Shown in pieces: positions 1 through 4,921 of a stretch of 5,434 nucleotides of DNA. The notes under the pieces are model-generated. The model was not told the origin of the DNA. It worked only from the letters and a program-made list of their open reading frames with translations, and ran no database searches. Origin of the DNA: CAYOSU01 sp964541255. Its GTDB lineage: Bacteria > Bacillota > Clostridia > Christensenellales > CAMQZB01. The stretch lies in assembly GCA_964541255.1 (NCBI GenBank), contig CAZIPL010000073.1, positions 1 to 5,434 of the forward strand. Reading direction: 5' to 3'. The number at the start of each line of letters is the position of its first letter. Within the stretch, counting starts at the first letter, position 1. Position numbers and translations under genes: made by a program.

Positions 1-571
1 TGATGGCTCCGAACGGGCATTGATAAACGCACGCGCCGCAAGAGATACATTTGTTGTCGTCAATGACGGCTTGCTTGTCTTCGCCCATGGAGATTGCTTT
101 GATTTTGCATGCCGTTTCGCAAGGACGCTTATAGTTGTGAATCGCGCTGTAGGGACATACCTTGGAGCATGCTCCGCACTCCTTACACTTGCTTTTATCG
201 ATATGCGCGACGTGATTTGCATCAAACGTAATCGCGCCGAAGCGGCACGCGTCTTCGCAACGGTGCGCAAGACAGCCTCTGCATGCGTTGGTTACTTCAT
301 AACCGCCCATCGGGCATTCGTCGCAAGCTATGTCGATAACTTCGATGACGTTTTGACGATCTTTGCTTCCGCCCATGGCCATTTTTACTCTCTCGGAAAG
401 TATTGCGCGCTCTTTATATACGCAGCAACGCATTGTCGGAACTTTGCCGGGGATTATGGTTTTGGGAATATCGAACGCGGCTTCGGGGAGTTTATCCGCC
501 CAAGCTTGTTTTGCGACTTCTCTTAAAACCTTATATTTCAGGTATTGTACTTTGGTATCGAATTTTTTCAT
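1..571 (-). CDS. hydA: Group B-type [FeFe] hydrogenase, N-terminal part (3' end outside window)
   Basis: The reading frame opens with ATG at 571 and stays open for 190 codons to the window edge, so the gene is partial and its C-terminal H-cluster domain is not visible. The protein begins MKKFDTKVQYLKYKVL and is very cysteine-rich. C49-C50 is followed by a cluster at C83, C86, C97, C100, C105 and C109. A ferredoxin-type CxxCxxCxxxCP set then lies at C129/132/135/139, another pair at C151/155, and a second CxxCxxCxxxCP at C175/178/181/185. This N-terminal layout is what I know from monomeric group B [FeFe] hydrogenases of Clostridia, which are cytosolic and thought to take electrons from reduced ferredoxin to make H2. 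A strong GGAG lies 5 nt before the ATG and touches the phosphatase stop codon, so the gene is co-transcribed with and probably coupled to it. The assignment rests on the N-terminal half and on synteny. A different multi-cluster ferredoxin protein is possible until the H-cluster motifs are seen. Confidence 0.87.
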   Translation of the reverse strand, partial: MKKFDTKVQYLKYKVLREVAKQAWADKLPEAAFDIPKTIIPGKVPTMRCCVYKERAILSERVKMAMGGSKDRQNVIEVIDIACDECPMGGYEVTNACRGCLAHRCEDACRFGAITFDANHVAHIDKSKCKECGACSKVCPYSAIHNYKRPCETACKIKAISMGEDKQAVIDDNKCISCGACVYQCPFGAI

Positions 572-576
572 GTTAT

Positions 577-583
577 CTCCTTA
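577..583 (-). promoter_or_regulatory. Ribosome binding site of hydA overlapping the upstream stop codon
   Basis: Read on the minus strand this is TAAGGAG. The TAA is the stop codon of the phosphatase gene and the GGAG sits 5 nt before the hydA ATG at 571. The intergenic gap is only 9 nt. This layout fixes the hydA start and suggests that ribosomes finishing the phosphatase re-initiate on hydA. Confidence 0.8.
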
Positions 584-1753
584 GAAATAGCTTACCTTTA
601 TACGCTTGCCCATTTGTTTGAGGCATGCCGACAACTCTTCGACAAGGTTCATTTTGATGTTGAAGTTTATCGGAAGGTCGGGGTTTTGATGCGCGGGGTT
701 GACGGCTCTTCCTACATAGAAGTTTATGTCCGTCGCTTCTTCGAAAAGAAGTCTTGAAATAAGGCACGCTCCGTCGCGCCCCATGCTCCATTTTTCGTAA
801 AGTGCGTTTTCGTCGAGTGCGTCTTTTGCGTATTCAAGCACTTTGTTTATCGTGATTACGCCCTCCGTAACGAGGTCTACGCCCTCTATTTCGGCAATTG
901 GAGGTACGTCTCCGCCGATATACGAAAGGCTTGCTTTGACCGTTTTGCCGAGATATTTAGCCGCAATCGACGACGTAGTTCCGCCGCAAACGATGTGCTT
1001 GCCCTCTTTCGAGAAGAATAGCGACATCATTCTGTTGGCGTCGTCTCTGTTTGACGGCGGCCCGAAAAGAATGTTCATCGGAACGCGCTCTCTGACTTTA
1101 AGGACACAAGCCGTCGCATCGTCGCCGGGTTTTCCGCCGTAAAGCTTGTCGCACTCCTCGACCAAAATTGTGGCGTAGGTCTTTGCTGTATAGCCAACGC
1201 TCGCGATAGTTGACATAAAGTCGATTATATCATCTCGTTTCCAGCCGAAATTATAGCTCATTCCTATTCCTGCGTGGGTGCAACCGTCGCTCATGGCTAC
1301 GAAAAAGTCTCCCTCGCAAAGCTTGACGACCGATTTATAAATGGTTTTTCCGTCAATATGCATTTCTGTTTTGGGATAATCGTAGTTCTTGCCGTCACGA
1401 AGCATGAAAACAAGGGGATTATCGTATTGAATTATTTCGGCTTCTCGATTTTCTATTATGTGGATAATAGTGAAAGTCGAATACGCAACTCCTCTGACGG
1501 AGCATATCGGAAGCGTGGCGGCGATTGTTTGAACGCAATCTTCGATAGACAAGCCCTCTGCCATCATGGTTGAGATTATTTTCGACGTCAACGTCGAAAG
1601 AATGCTTGCCTTAACGCCGCTTCCCAAACCGTCCGCGAGAACGACGACCGTCGAGTTTTCGTTCTGTTCGACGATTTCGACGTGGTCGCCGCAAAGCTGC
1701 TCTCCGTCGTGGTTTATGCTCTTAAAGCCGATGTCGACGTAAAAATCATTCAT
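581..1753 (-). CDS. SpoIIE-family PP2C protein phosphatase with extra C-terminal domain (HfsC-like)
   Basis: A 390-residue, probably soluble protein with no visible signal peptide or membrane helix. Residues about 1-220 form a PP2C/SpoIIE serine/threonine phosphatase domain. Expected metal-binding acidic residues are visible: D23 in CGD, D41 in ADGLGSG (40-46), D156 in SDG (155-157), and D211/D212 in GDDAT. The domain should dephosphorylate Ser/Thr phosphoproteins using Mn2+ or Mg2+; the substrate is unknown. Residues about 225-390 are a second region that I cannot assign to a named family. It begins GPPSNRDDA, contains VCGGTTSSIAAKYLG (256-270), and ends in a helix-like stretch. The start ATG at 1753 lies 8 bp inside the 3' end of the sensory hydrogenase gene (ATGAATGA overlap), with GGAG 10 nt upstream. 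The overlap and the hydS-phosphatase-hydA order match the hfs operons and the group C3 sensory hydrogenases, where the phosphatase is the presumed output of the sensor. Confidence 0.92.
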   Translation of the reverse strand: MNDFYVDIGFKSINHDGEQLCGDHVEIVEQNENSTVVVLADGLGSGVKASILSTLTSKIISTMMAEGLSIEDCVQTIAATLPICSVRGVAYSTFTIIHIIENREAEIIQYDNPLVFMLRDGKNYDYPKTEMHIDGKTIYKSVVKLCEGDFFVAMSDGCTHAGIGMSYNFGWKRDDIIDFMSTIASVGYTAKTYATILVEECDKLYGGKPGDDATACVLKVRERVPMNILFGPPSNRDDANRMMSLFFSKEGKHIVCGGTTSSIAAKYLGKTVKASLSYIGGDVPPIAEIEGVDLVTEGVITINKVLEYAKDALDENALYEKWSMGRDGACLISRLLFEEATDINFYVGRAVNPAHQNPDLPINFNIKMNLVEELSACLKQMGKRIKVSYF

Positions 1754-3422
1754 TGTCGATCGACTCCTTAAGTTTTGTTAACGCGATCTTCGTTTCCGCT
1801 GCCGTTTCGCCGAGGAGCGAAGCGATTTCCTGAACGATACGCATTTGCTTATCAACGACCTTATCTGCGATTTCGATCGTTTGCTTGCTTATATTTTCTT
1901 TCTTTTCCTTTTCTGCTTCCTCGTCCGTTACATCGCGAAGAATGCATACCAAAAGGTGATAGGTCTGGTCGTAAATAATCGTTTGCTCGATATATTTCTT
2001 ATACTCTGCAAGATATACTCTCTTGTCTCTTATCGCGCGTTTTGTGTCCATAACGTTGATAAAGGGAAGAGGATCGAGTATTCTAACTACAGGAGAGCCT
2101 GCAACGTCGCCTGCGGAACGAATATTCATAAGCTTCAATGCGGCGTTGTTTATTTGTTGAACCTCGAGCTTTTCGTTGACGACGATAAGTCCGTTGGGGG
2201 TGTTGTTGACTATGCAGTCGGAAAAACTCTCCGCTTTTTCTTTAAGGTACGGCAAGCACATAGAGATCTCCGCTTTCCCTTGAATTATCGCAATAGCCTT
2301 TTCGCGGCAGGTGTCGTATCCGCAAGAGCCGCAATTAAGTTCGTCTTCAGGCTTAAACTTGCCCATTTCGCGAAGTACAGCGCTTATTTCGTATTCGGCG
2401 GGCATTGCGTTTTTCTTTTCGATAGGAACGAAGCTCTTTTGGAGCGCTTCCGTTTCGGGTTGAGCAATCGGATAGTCCTCGGTTCCTGCATAAGACGATA
2501 CGGACATATAATCTTTAACGGGCGAGCGGTGATATTTTTCCATAACAGGGCCGCCGATACAGCTGCCTGCGCAAGCGGACATTTCGATGAAGCACTTGTG
2601 GACAAGTCCGTTTTCGATGTCTTTAAGTGCGGATATGCAGTTCGCGGTTCCGTCTATGCTTATGTAAGTATAATCCGTCGCCGTCTTATCCATTGCCTTG
2701 AGAACGCCGCCGTTGGTCGGGAAGAATCGCGATTTCGTTTTAATATCGCTATCCATATCGGGGGTAAGAACGATGTTCTCTTTATTGAGCCATTTCGTGA
2801 GGTCTTCGTATGTCAAAACCGCATCGACGATGCCCTCGTAATATTCCGCTTCGTCTTTCTTCGCAACGCAAGGACCTATGAAAACAACTTTCGCATTAGG
2901 CGTATGCTTTTTGATTTCCATGGCGTGAGCCTGCATGGGGGACATTACGTCGGCAAGGCACGGAAGTACCTTGGGGAAGTATTTCTGAATAAGAAGATTT
3001 ATCGAATGGCAGCAAGAAGAAATCACAACGTCTCTGTTGTCTTCGTTCAAAATTCTGTCATATTCTTTCTTAACGATGCTTGCGCCTATCGCGGTTTCTT
3101 CTACGTCGGCAAAGCCGAGCTTTTTAAGCGCGGTTCTCATTCCGTTTATGCCTATACCCTCGTAGTTGGCGATAAAGGACGGTGCAAGGCTGACGATAAC
3201 GGGGTCGCCCGATTGAATAAGCACCTTGACTTTCTCGGTCTCGCTGCTTATTTCTTTAGCGTTCTGCGGACATACTACGAAGCACTGTCCGCAAAGAATG
3301 CACTCGTTGCCGATGATATGCGCCTGACTTCCCGAAAAGCGAATGGACTTTACGGGGCAGTGGCGAATGCATTTATAGCAGTTTTTACAATTGGATTTTT
3401 TCAAAGTCAAACAGTCTGACAT
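1746..3422 (-). CDS. hydS: Sensory-type (group C) [FeFe] hydrogenase with PAS domain (HydS/HfsB-like)
   Basis: A 558-residue cytosolic iron-sulfur protein. Domains in order: a two-cluster ferredoxin (C12/15/18/22 and C41/44/47/51); an [FeFe] hydrogenase H-domain (about 72-325); an Fe4S-type cluster motif (C364, C367, C372, C389); a PAS domain (about 398-500); and a charged helical tail (about 500-558). The H-cluster motifs are altered. L1 is SSCCH (135-139) rather than TSCCP. L2 is GPCVAKKDE (183-191), with Gly where catalytic enzymes have Met. L3 is ESEEN-free EMSACAGSCIGGP (280-292), with Ser for Met and Ser for Gly. The cluster-ligand cysteines C138, C185, C284 and C288 are all kept, so the protein probably still binds an H-cluster. 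Group C hydrogenases with PAS domains are held to sense H2 or redox state rather than make H2 in bulk. It has no kinase, DNA-binding or cyclase output domain; the overlapping downstream phosphatase is the likely output. ATG at 3422 is preceded by AGAGGT with an 8-nt gap. Confidence 0.92.
   Translation of the reverse strand: MSDCLTLKKSNCKNCYKCIRHCPVKSIRFSGSQAHIIGNECILCGQCFVVCPQNAKEISSETEKVKVLIQSGDPVIVSLAPSFIANYEGIGINGMRTALKKLGFADVEETAIGASIVKKEYDRILNEDNRDVVISSCCHSINLLIQKYFPKVLPCLADVMSPMQAHAMEIKKHTPNAKVVFIGPCVAKKDEAEYYEGIVDAVLTYEDLTKWLNKENIVLTPDMDSDIKTKSRFFPTNGGVLKAMDKTATDYTYISIDGTANCISALKDIENGLVHKCFIEMSACAGSCIGGPVMEKYHRSPVKDYMSVSSYAGTEDYPIAQPETEALQKSFVPIEKKNAMPAEYEISAVLREMGKFKPEDELNCGSCGYDTCREKAIAIIQGKAEISMCLPYLKEKAESFSDCIVNNTPNGLIVVNEKLEVQQINNAALKLMNIRSAGDVAGSPVVRILDPLPFINVMDTKRAIRDKRVYLAEYKKYIEQTIIYDQTYHLLVCILRDVTDEEAEKEKKENISKQTIEIADKVVDKQMRIVQEIASLLGETAAETKIALTKLKESIDNE
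1764..1767 (-). promoter_or_regulatory. Internal ribosome binding site for the phosphatase gene
   Basis: GGAG on the minus strand, 10 nt before the ATG at 1753 and inside the last codons of the sensory hydrogenase gene. It supports the ATG at 1753 and therefore the 8-bp overlap of the two genes. Confidence 0.65.
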
Positions 3423-3490
3423 TGGTTGTTACCTCTTATGTCGCGGGTTTTTGTATGTTATGATTGAAAGGGTATTGCATTTTAGATAAA

Positions 3491-3511
3491 AAGCAATAGA
3501 TTTATTTGCTT
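3491..3511. repeat. Short inverted repeat AAGCAA / TTGCTT
   Basis: Six-base arms at 3491-3496 and 3506-3511 are separated by 9 nt. On the minus strand the second arm runs into TTTTTATC, so it could form a weak, AT-rich hairpin with a short U run. The stem has only two G-C pairs, which is poor for an intrinsic terminator. It shares the TTGC/GCAA half-site with the palindrome at 3521-3537. Confidence 0.3.
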
Positions 3512-3520
3512 AAAAACAGC

Positions 3521-3537
3521 TTGCGAAAATTTAGCAA
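3521..3537. promoter_or_regulatory. Operator-like 17-bp near-palindrome upstream of hydS
   Basis: The plus-strand sequence TTGCGAAAATTTAGCAA is symmetric about 3529. Arms TTGC and GCAA are perfect, AAA and TTT are perfect, and only the pair 3525/3533 breaks symmetry. It resembles the TTGTnAA-N4-TTnACAA sites of the NADH-sensing repressor Rex but is one base short in the centre and has C for T in the half-site. It lies about 100 bp upstream of the hydS start. A binding site for Rex or another dimeric regulator is a hypothesis only. Confidence 0.35.
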
Positions 3538-3579
3538 TGGAAATCTTTATGGATTAGTTTGCTGTTTATATTATGTTTA

Positions 3580-3621
3580 GGAGCGCCGAGAATAAATGCC
3601 CTAAGGGCAGCTCGTCGCTCC
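3580..3621 (-). repeat. Structured inverted repeat just after the second thioredoxin-like gene
   Basis: In the minus-strand transcript GGAGCG (3621-3616) pairs with CGCTCC (3585-3580). An A/G mismatch follows, then CGAG pairs with CTCG. Inside sits a second hairpin, GCCC-TTA-GGGC (3608-3598). The stem starts about 10 nt after the stop codon at 3632. No T run follows on either strand, so it does not look like a standard intrinsic terminator. It could stabilise the upstream mRNA end, mark a processing site, or act as a leaky terminator before hydS. Confidence 0.55.
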
Positions 3622-3631
3622 ATAATTGCTG

Positions 3632-3895
3632 TCAAGCCCTGCTCTTTTCGAGTGCGGGTATAATCTTTTCTTCCCAGAAAGCGGGGAACGTCTCTTTGGT
3701 AACGCCGGGGAAGACCTCGTCGTTGACGGTGACGGTAACTCCTATGCGGTTGCATTTGCCCATACAAAAGCTTCCCGAGAGAACGACCTCTTCTTCGAGG
3801 TGATTGTCCTCGATGTTTTTCTTCATAAGCTCGACGATTTCGGGTGCGCCTTTAAGGTGGCAAGAGCTTCCTACGCAAATCTGAACGAATATCAT
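3632..3895 (-). CDS. Thioredoxin-like [2Fe-2S] ferredoxin, second copy (NuoE/HydC C-terminal-like)
   Basis: An 87-residue protein corresponding to the thioredoxin-fold [2Fe-2S] domain of the complex I 24-kDa subunit. The four expected ligands are C7 and C12 (CVGSSC) and C44 and C48 (CMGKC). It lacks the N-terminal helical part of full-length NuoE/HydC, and no NuoF-like flavoprotein partner gene is visible in the window. Its start shares one base with the upstream stop (TAATG), and GAGGGTG lies inside the upstream gene, so the two are translationally coupled. By manual alignment about a third of positions match its neighbour, including GSSCH and FCMGKC, so they look like an old tandem duplication. 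It probably carries electrons or reports redox state within the hydrogenase system; the partner is not determined. The 209-bp gap to hydS follows it. Confidence 0.87.
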   Translation of the reverse strand: MIFVQICVGSSCHLKGAPEIVELMKKNIEDNHLEEEVVLSGSFCMGKCNRIGVTVTVNDEVFPGVTKETFPAFWEEKIIPALEKSRA

Positions 3896-3907
3896 TATTT
3901 CACCCTC
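3893..3907 (-). promoter_or_regulatory. Stop-start overlap (TAATG) with internal ribosome binding site
   Basis: The TAA stop of the first thioredoxin-like gene (3897-3895) and the ATG of the second (3895-3893) share one A. GAGGGTG at 3907-3901 lies in the last codons of the first gene, 5 nt before the stop. This is a classic coupling layout and supports near-equal synthesis of the two small proteins. Confidence 0.75.
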
Positions 3908-4137
3908 GGGAGAACGTCGTTTTCAAAGAATTCCTTGACTGTGTCGGGTGTTAAGGAGTAAAGCTCGTCGTCTGCCGTTACGCAAACGCCTTGTCCGCAT
4001 TTACCCATGCAGAACGTTCCGCCAAGCTCGATCTTGTCGTCAAGACCGTTTTCCTTGATGAGATATTGAAGCTGCTCGACTATCTGTCTCGAGCCTTTTA
4101 TATGGCAGGAACTGCCGATACAAACGGTGATTTTCAT
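3895..4137 (-). CDS. Thioredoxin-like [2Fe-2S] ferredoxin, first copy (NuoE/HydC C-terminal-like)
   Basis: An 80-residue protein with the [2Fe-2S] ligand pattern C6-x4-C11 (CIGSSC) and C43-x3-C47 (CMGKC); an additional cysteine, C52, is absent from the second copy. The length equals a single thioredoxin-like ferredoxin domain, so this is a stand-alone domain protein and not a fragment of NuoE: it has its own start, a clean AGGAG (4146-4150, 8 nt from the ATG) and a regular stop. It follows the phosphotransferase gene by 18 bp and overlaps the second copy by one base (TAATG). In hfs-type operons a protein of this family precedes the PAS hydrogenase, which suggests a role as electron carrier or redox input for the hydrogenases. 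The biochemical partner cannot be told from sequence alone. Confidence 0.88.
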   Translation of the reverse strand: MKITVCIGSSCHIKGSRQIVEQLQYLIKENGLDDKIELGGTFCMGKCGQGVCVTADDELYSLTPDTVKEFFENDVLPRVK

Positions 4138-4155
4138 TGAGTTGTCTCCTTTGTT

Positions 4156-4905
4156 TTATTCGTAGTCTACTACGTTTGCCCAAGAAAGGAGGAATTCTCT
4201 TTCTTTTGCATTGCCTTTAACGGACTGCGATGCGGCAACGATAGGCATCCATTTTTCAACGTAATGCTTTGCCGTACCGGTCTTTTCGCAGAAAAGCTCC
4301 AAATATCTCTTTGCGCCGTCGATGTCGCCGTTTAGCCAGAACAAAAGGTATGTTCTTGCGACGTCTGCCGAAGCGTTACCGATCGTTGCGTGAGACCAGT
4401 CGAGAATGTAAGGCGTTCCGTCTTCTGCGATGATGATGTTGGACGGGTTGAAGTCGCCGTGGCAAAGCTTTGTGTGCTTAGGCATTCCTTCGAGTCTCGT
4501 GTGAAGATCATATCTTGTCGTCGCGTCGAGATCTGCTTGAGAGATCTTTCTGTTCATTTTGTCTTTAAGCTTGAAAAGGAGCGGGCATTTTTGCGAATGC
4601 ATTTTTATCTGAAGATCAACGAAAAGGTTGAGGTACTCTTCCTTTTTGTCGGGATCTTCTTGCATAAGCTTGTCCAAAGTCGTGCCTTTGACGTAGTCCG
4701 AAACGATAGCCCACTTTCCGTCGATGCAAGTAACGGATTTAATCTTGGGGATGTCAAGCTCCGTTTCTTCGACGCGCGCTTGATTGAGTGCTTCGTTCAA
4801 GATGTCTGCTTTCGGGAAATCGTTGGAAAATACCTTTATGCAATCTTCGCCGTCGCGATAGATCGTTTTATTGTTTCTAACGGCAATAATTCTGTCTAAG
4901 TTCAT
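4156..4905 (-). CDS. APH/choline-kinase-family phosphotransferase, substrate unknown
   Basis: A 249-residue soluble protein with the small-molecule kinase fold of the aminoglycoside phosphotransferase family. The ATP-binding lysine is probably K24 (DCIKVF) with E38 as its partner. VSDYVKGTTL (68-77) fits the hinge. The catalytic loop is HGDFNPSN (149-156), with D151 as catalytic base and N156 as a metal ligand, and ILDW (167-170) supplies the second metal ligand D169. All key residues are present, so it should be active. The family phosphorylates hydroxyl groups of metabolites, choline, sugars, antibiotics or occasionally proteins; nothing here identifies the substrate. The ATG at 4905 has an excellent AGGAGGAG (4919-4912, 6 nt gap). 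It lies 16 bp after adhE and 18 bp before the first thioredoxin-like gene, so it is probably co-transcribed with both. A housekeeping or regulatory role is more likely than antibiotic resistance given this context. Confidence 0.86.
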   Translation of the reverse strand: MNLDRIIAVRNNKTIYRDGEDCIKVFSNDFPKADILNEALNQARVEETELDIPKIKSVTCIDGKWAIVSDYVKGTTLDKLMQEDPDKKEEYLNLFVDLQIKMHSQKCPLLFKLKDKMNRKISQADLDATTRYDLHTRLEGMPKHTKLCHGDFNPSNIIIAEDGTPYILDWSHATIGNASADVARTYLLFWLNGDIDGAKRYLELFCEKTGTAKHYVEKWMPIVAASQSVKGNAKEREFLLSWANVVDYE

Positions 4906-4921
4906 ATTCTTCTCCTCCTAA

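Larger units (their letters stand above)
3423..3631. other. 209-bp non-coding gap upstream of hydS
   Basis: This is by far the largest gap in the cluster, where other junctions are 18 bp or less or overlap. No credible coding sequence is present on either strand. The hydS-proximal 155 bp are clearly AT-rich. It holds an imperfect stem-loop (3580-3621), a 17-bp near-palindrome (3521-3537), a weaker inverted repeat (3491-3511) and the hydS ribosome binding site (3431-3436). I found no convincing -35/-10 pair with good spacing, so a separate hydS promoter is possible but not shown by the sequence. Confidence 0.6.

Noticed and set aside
20..526. Plus-strand open frame of 168 codons opposite hydA
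   Set aside because: It is antisense to the cysteine-rich hydrogenase N-terminus, whose motifs are unmistakable; the plus-strand product has no family features.
1845..3419. Long plus-strand open frame of 524 codons opposite hydS
   Set aside because: It lies antisense to a gene with clear iron-sulfur and hydrogenase motifs, has no recognisable domain and reads as a low-complexity mirror of the real codons. No ribosome binding site supports its start.
1746..3422. HydS as the main H2-producing hydrogenase
   Set aside because: The conserved residues around the H-cluster are changed in all three motifs and a PAS domain is attached, which fits a sensor better; the downstream group B gene is the better candidate for catalysis.
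3580..3621. Stem-loop as a standard intrinsic terminator
   Set aside because: No T run follows the stem on either strand, and the stem is interrupted by a mismatch and an internal loop, so it was listed as a structured repeat instead.
3632..4137. Broken or frameshifted NuoE/HydC gene
   Set aside because: Each short gene has its own start, ribosome binding site, full set of four ligand cysteines and proper stop, and the two are paralogous copies of the same domain rather than two halves of one.
4156..4905. Aminoglycoside resistance gene
   Set aside because: The fold is APH-like, but the gene is embedded in a fermentation cluster with matching spacing and no mobile element signs. Family membership alone does not show resistance.
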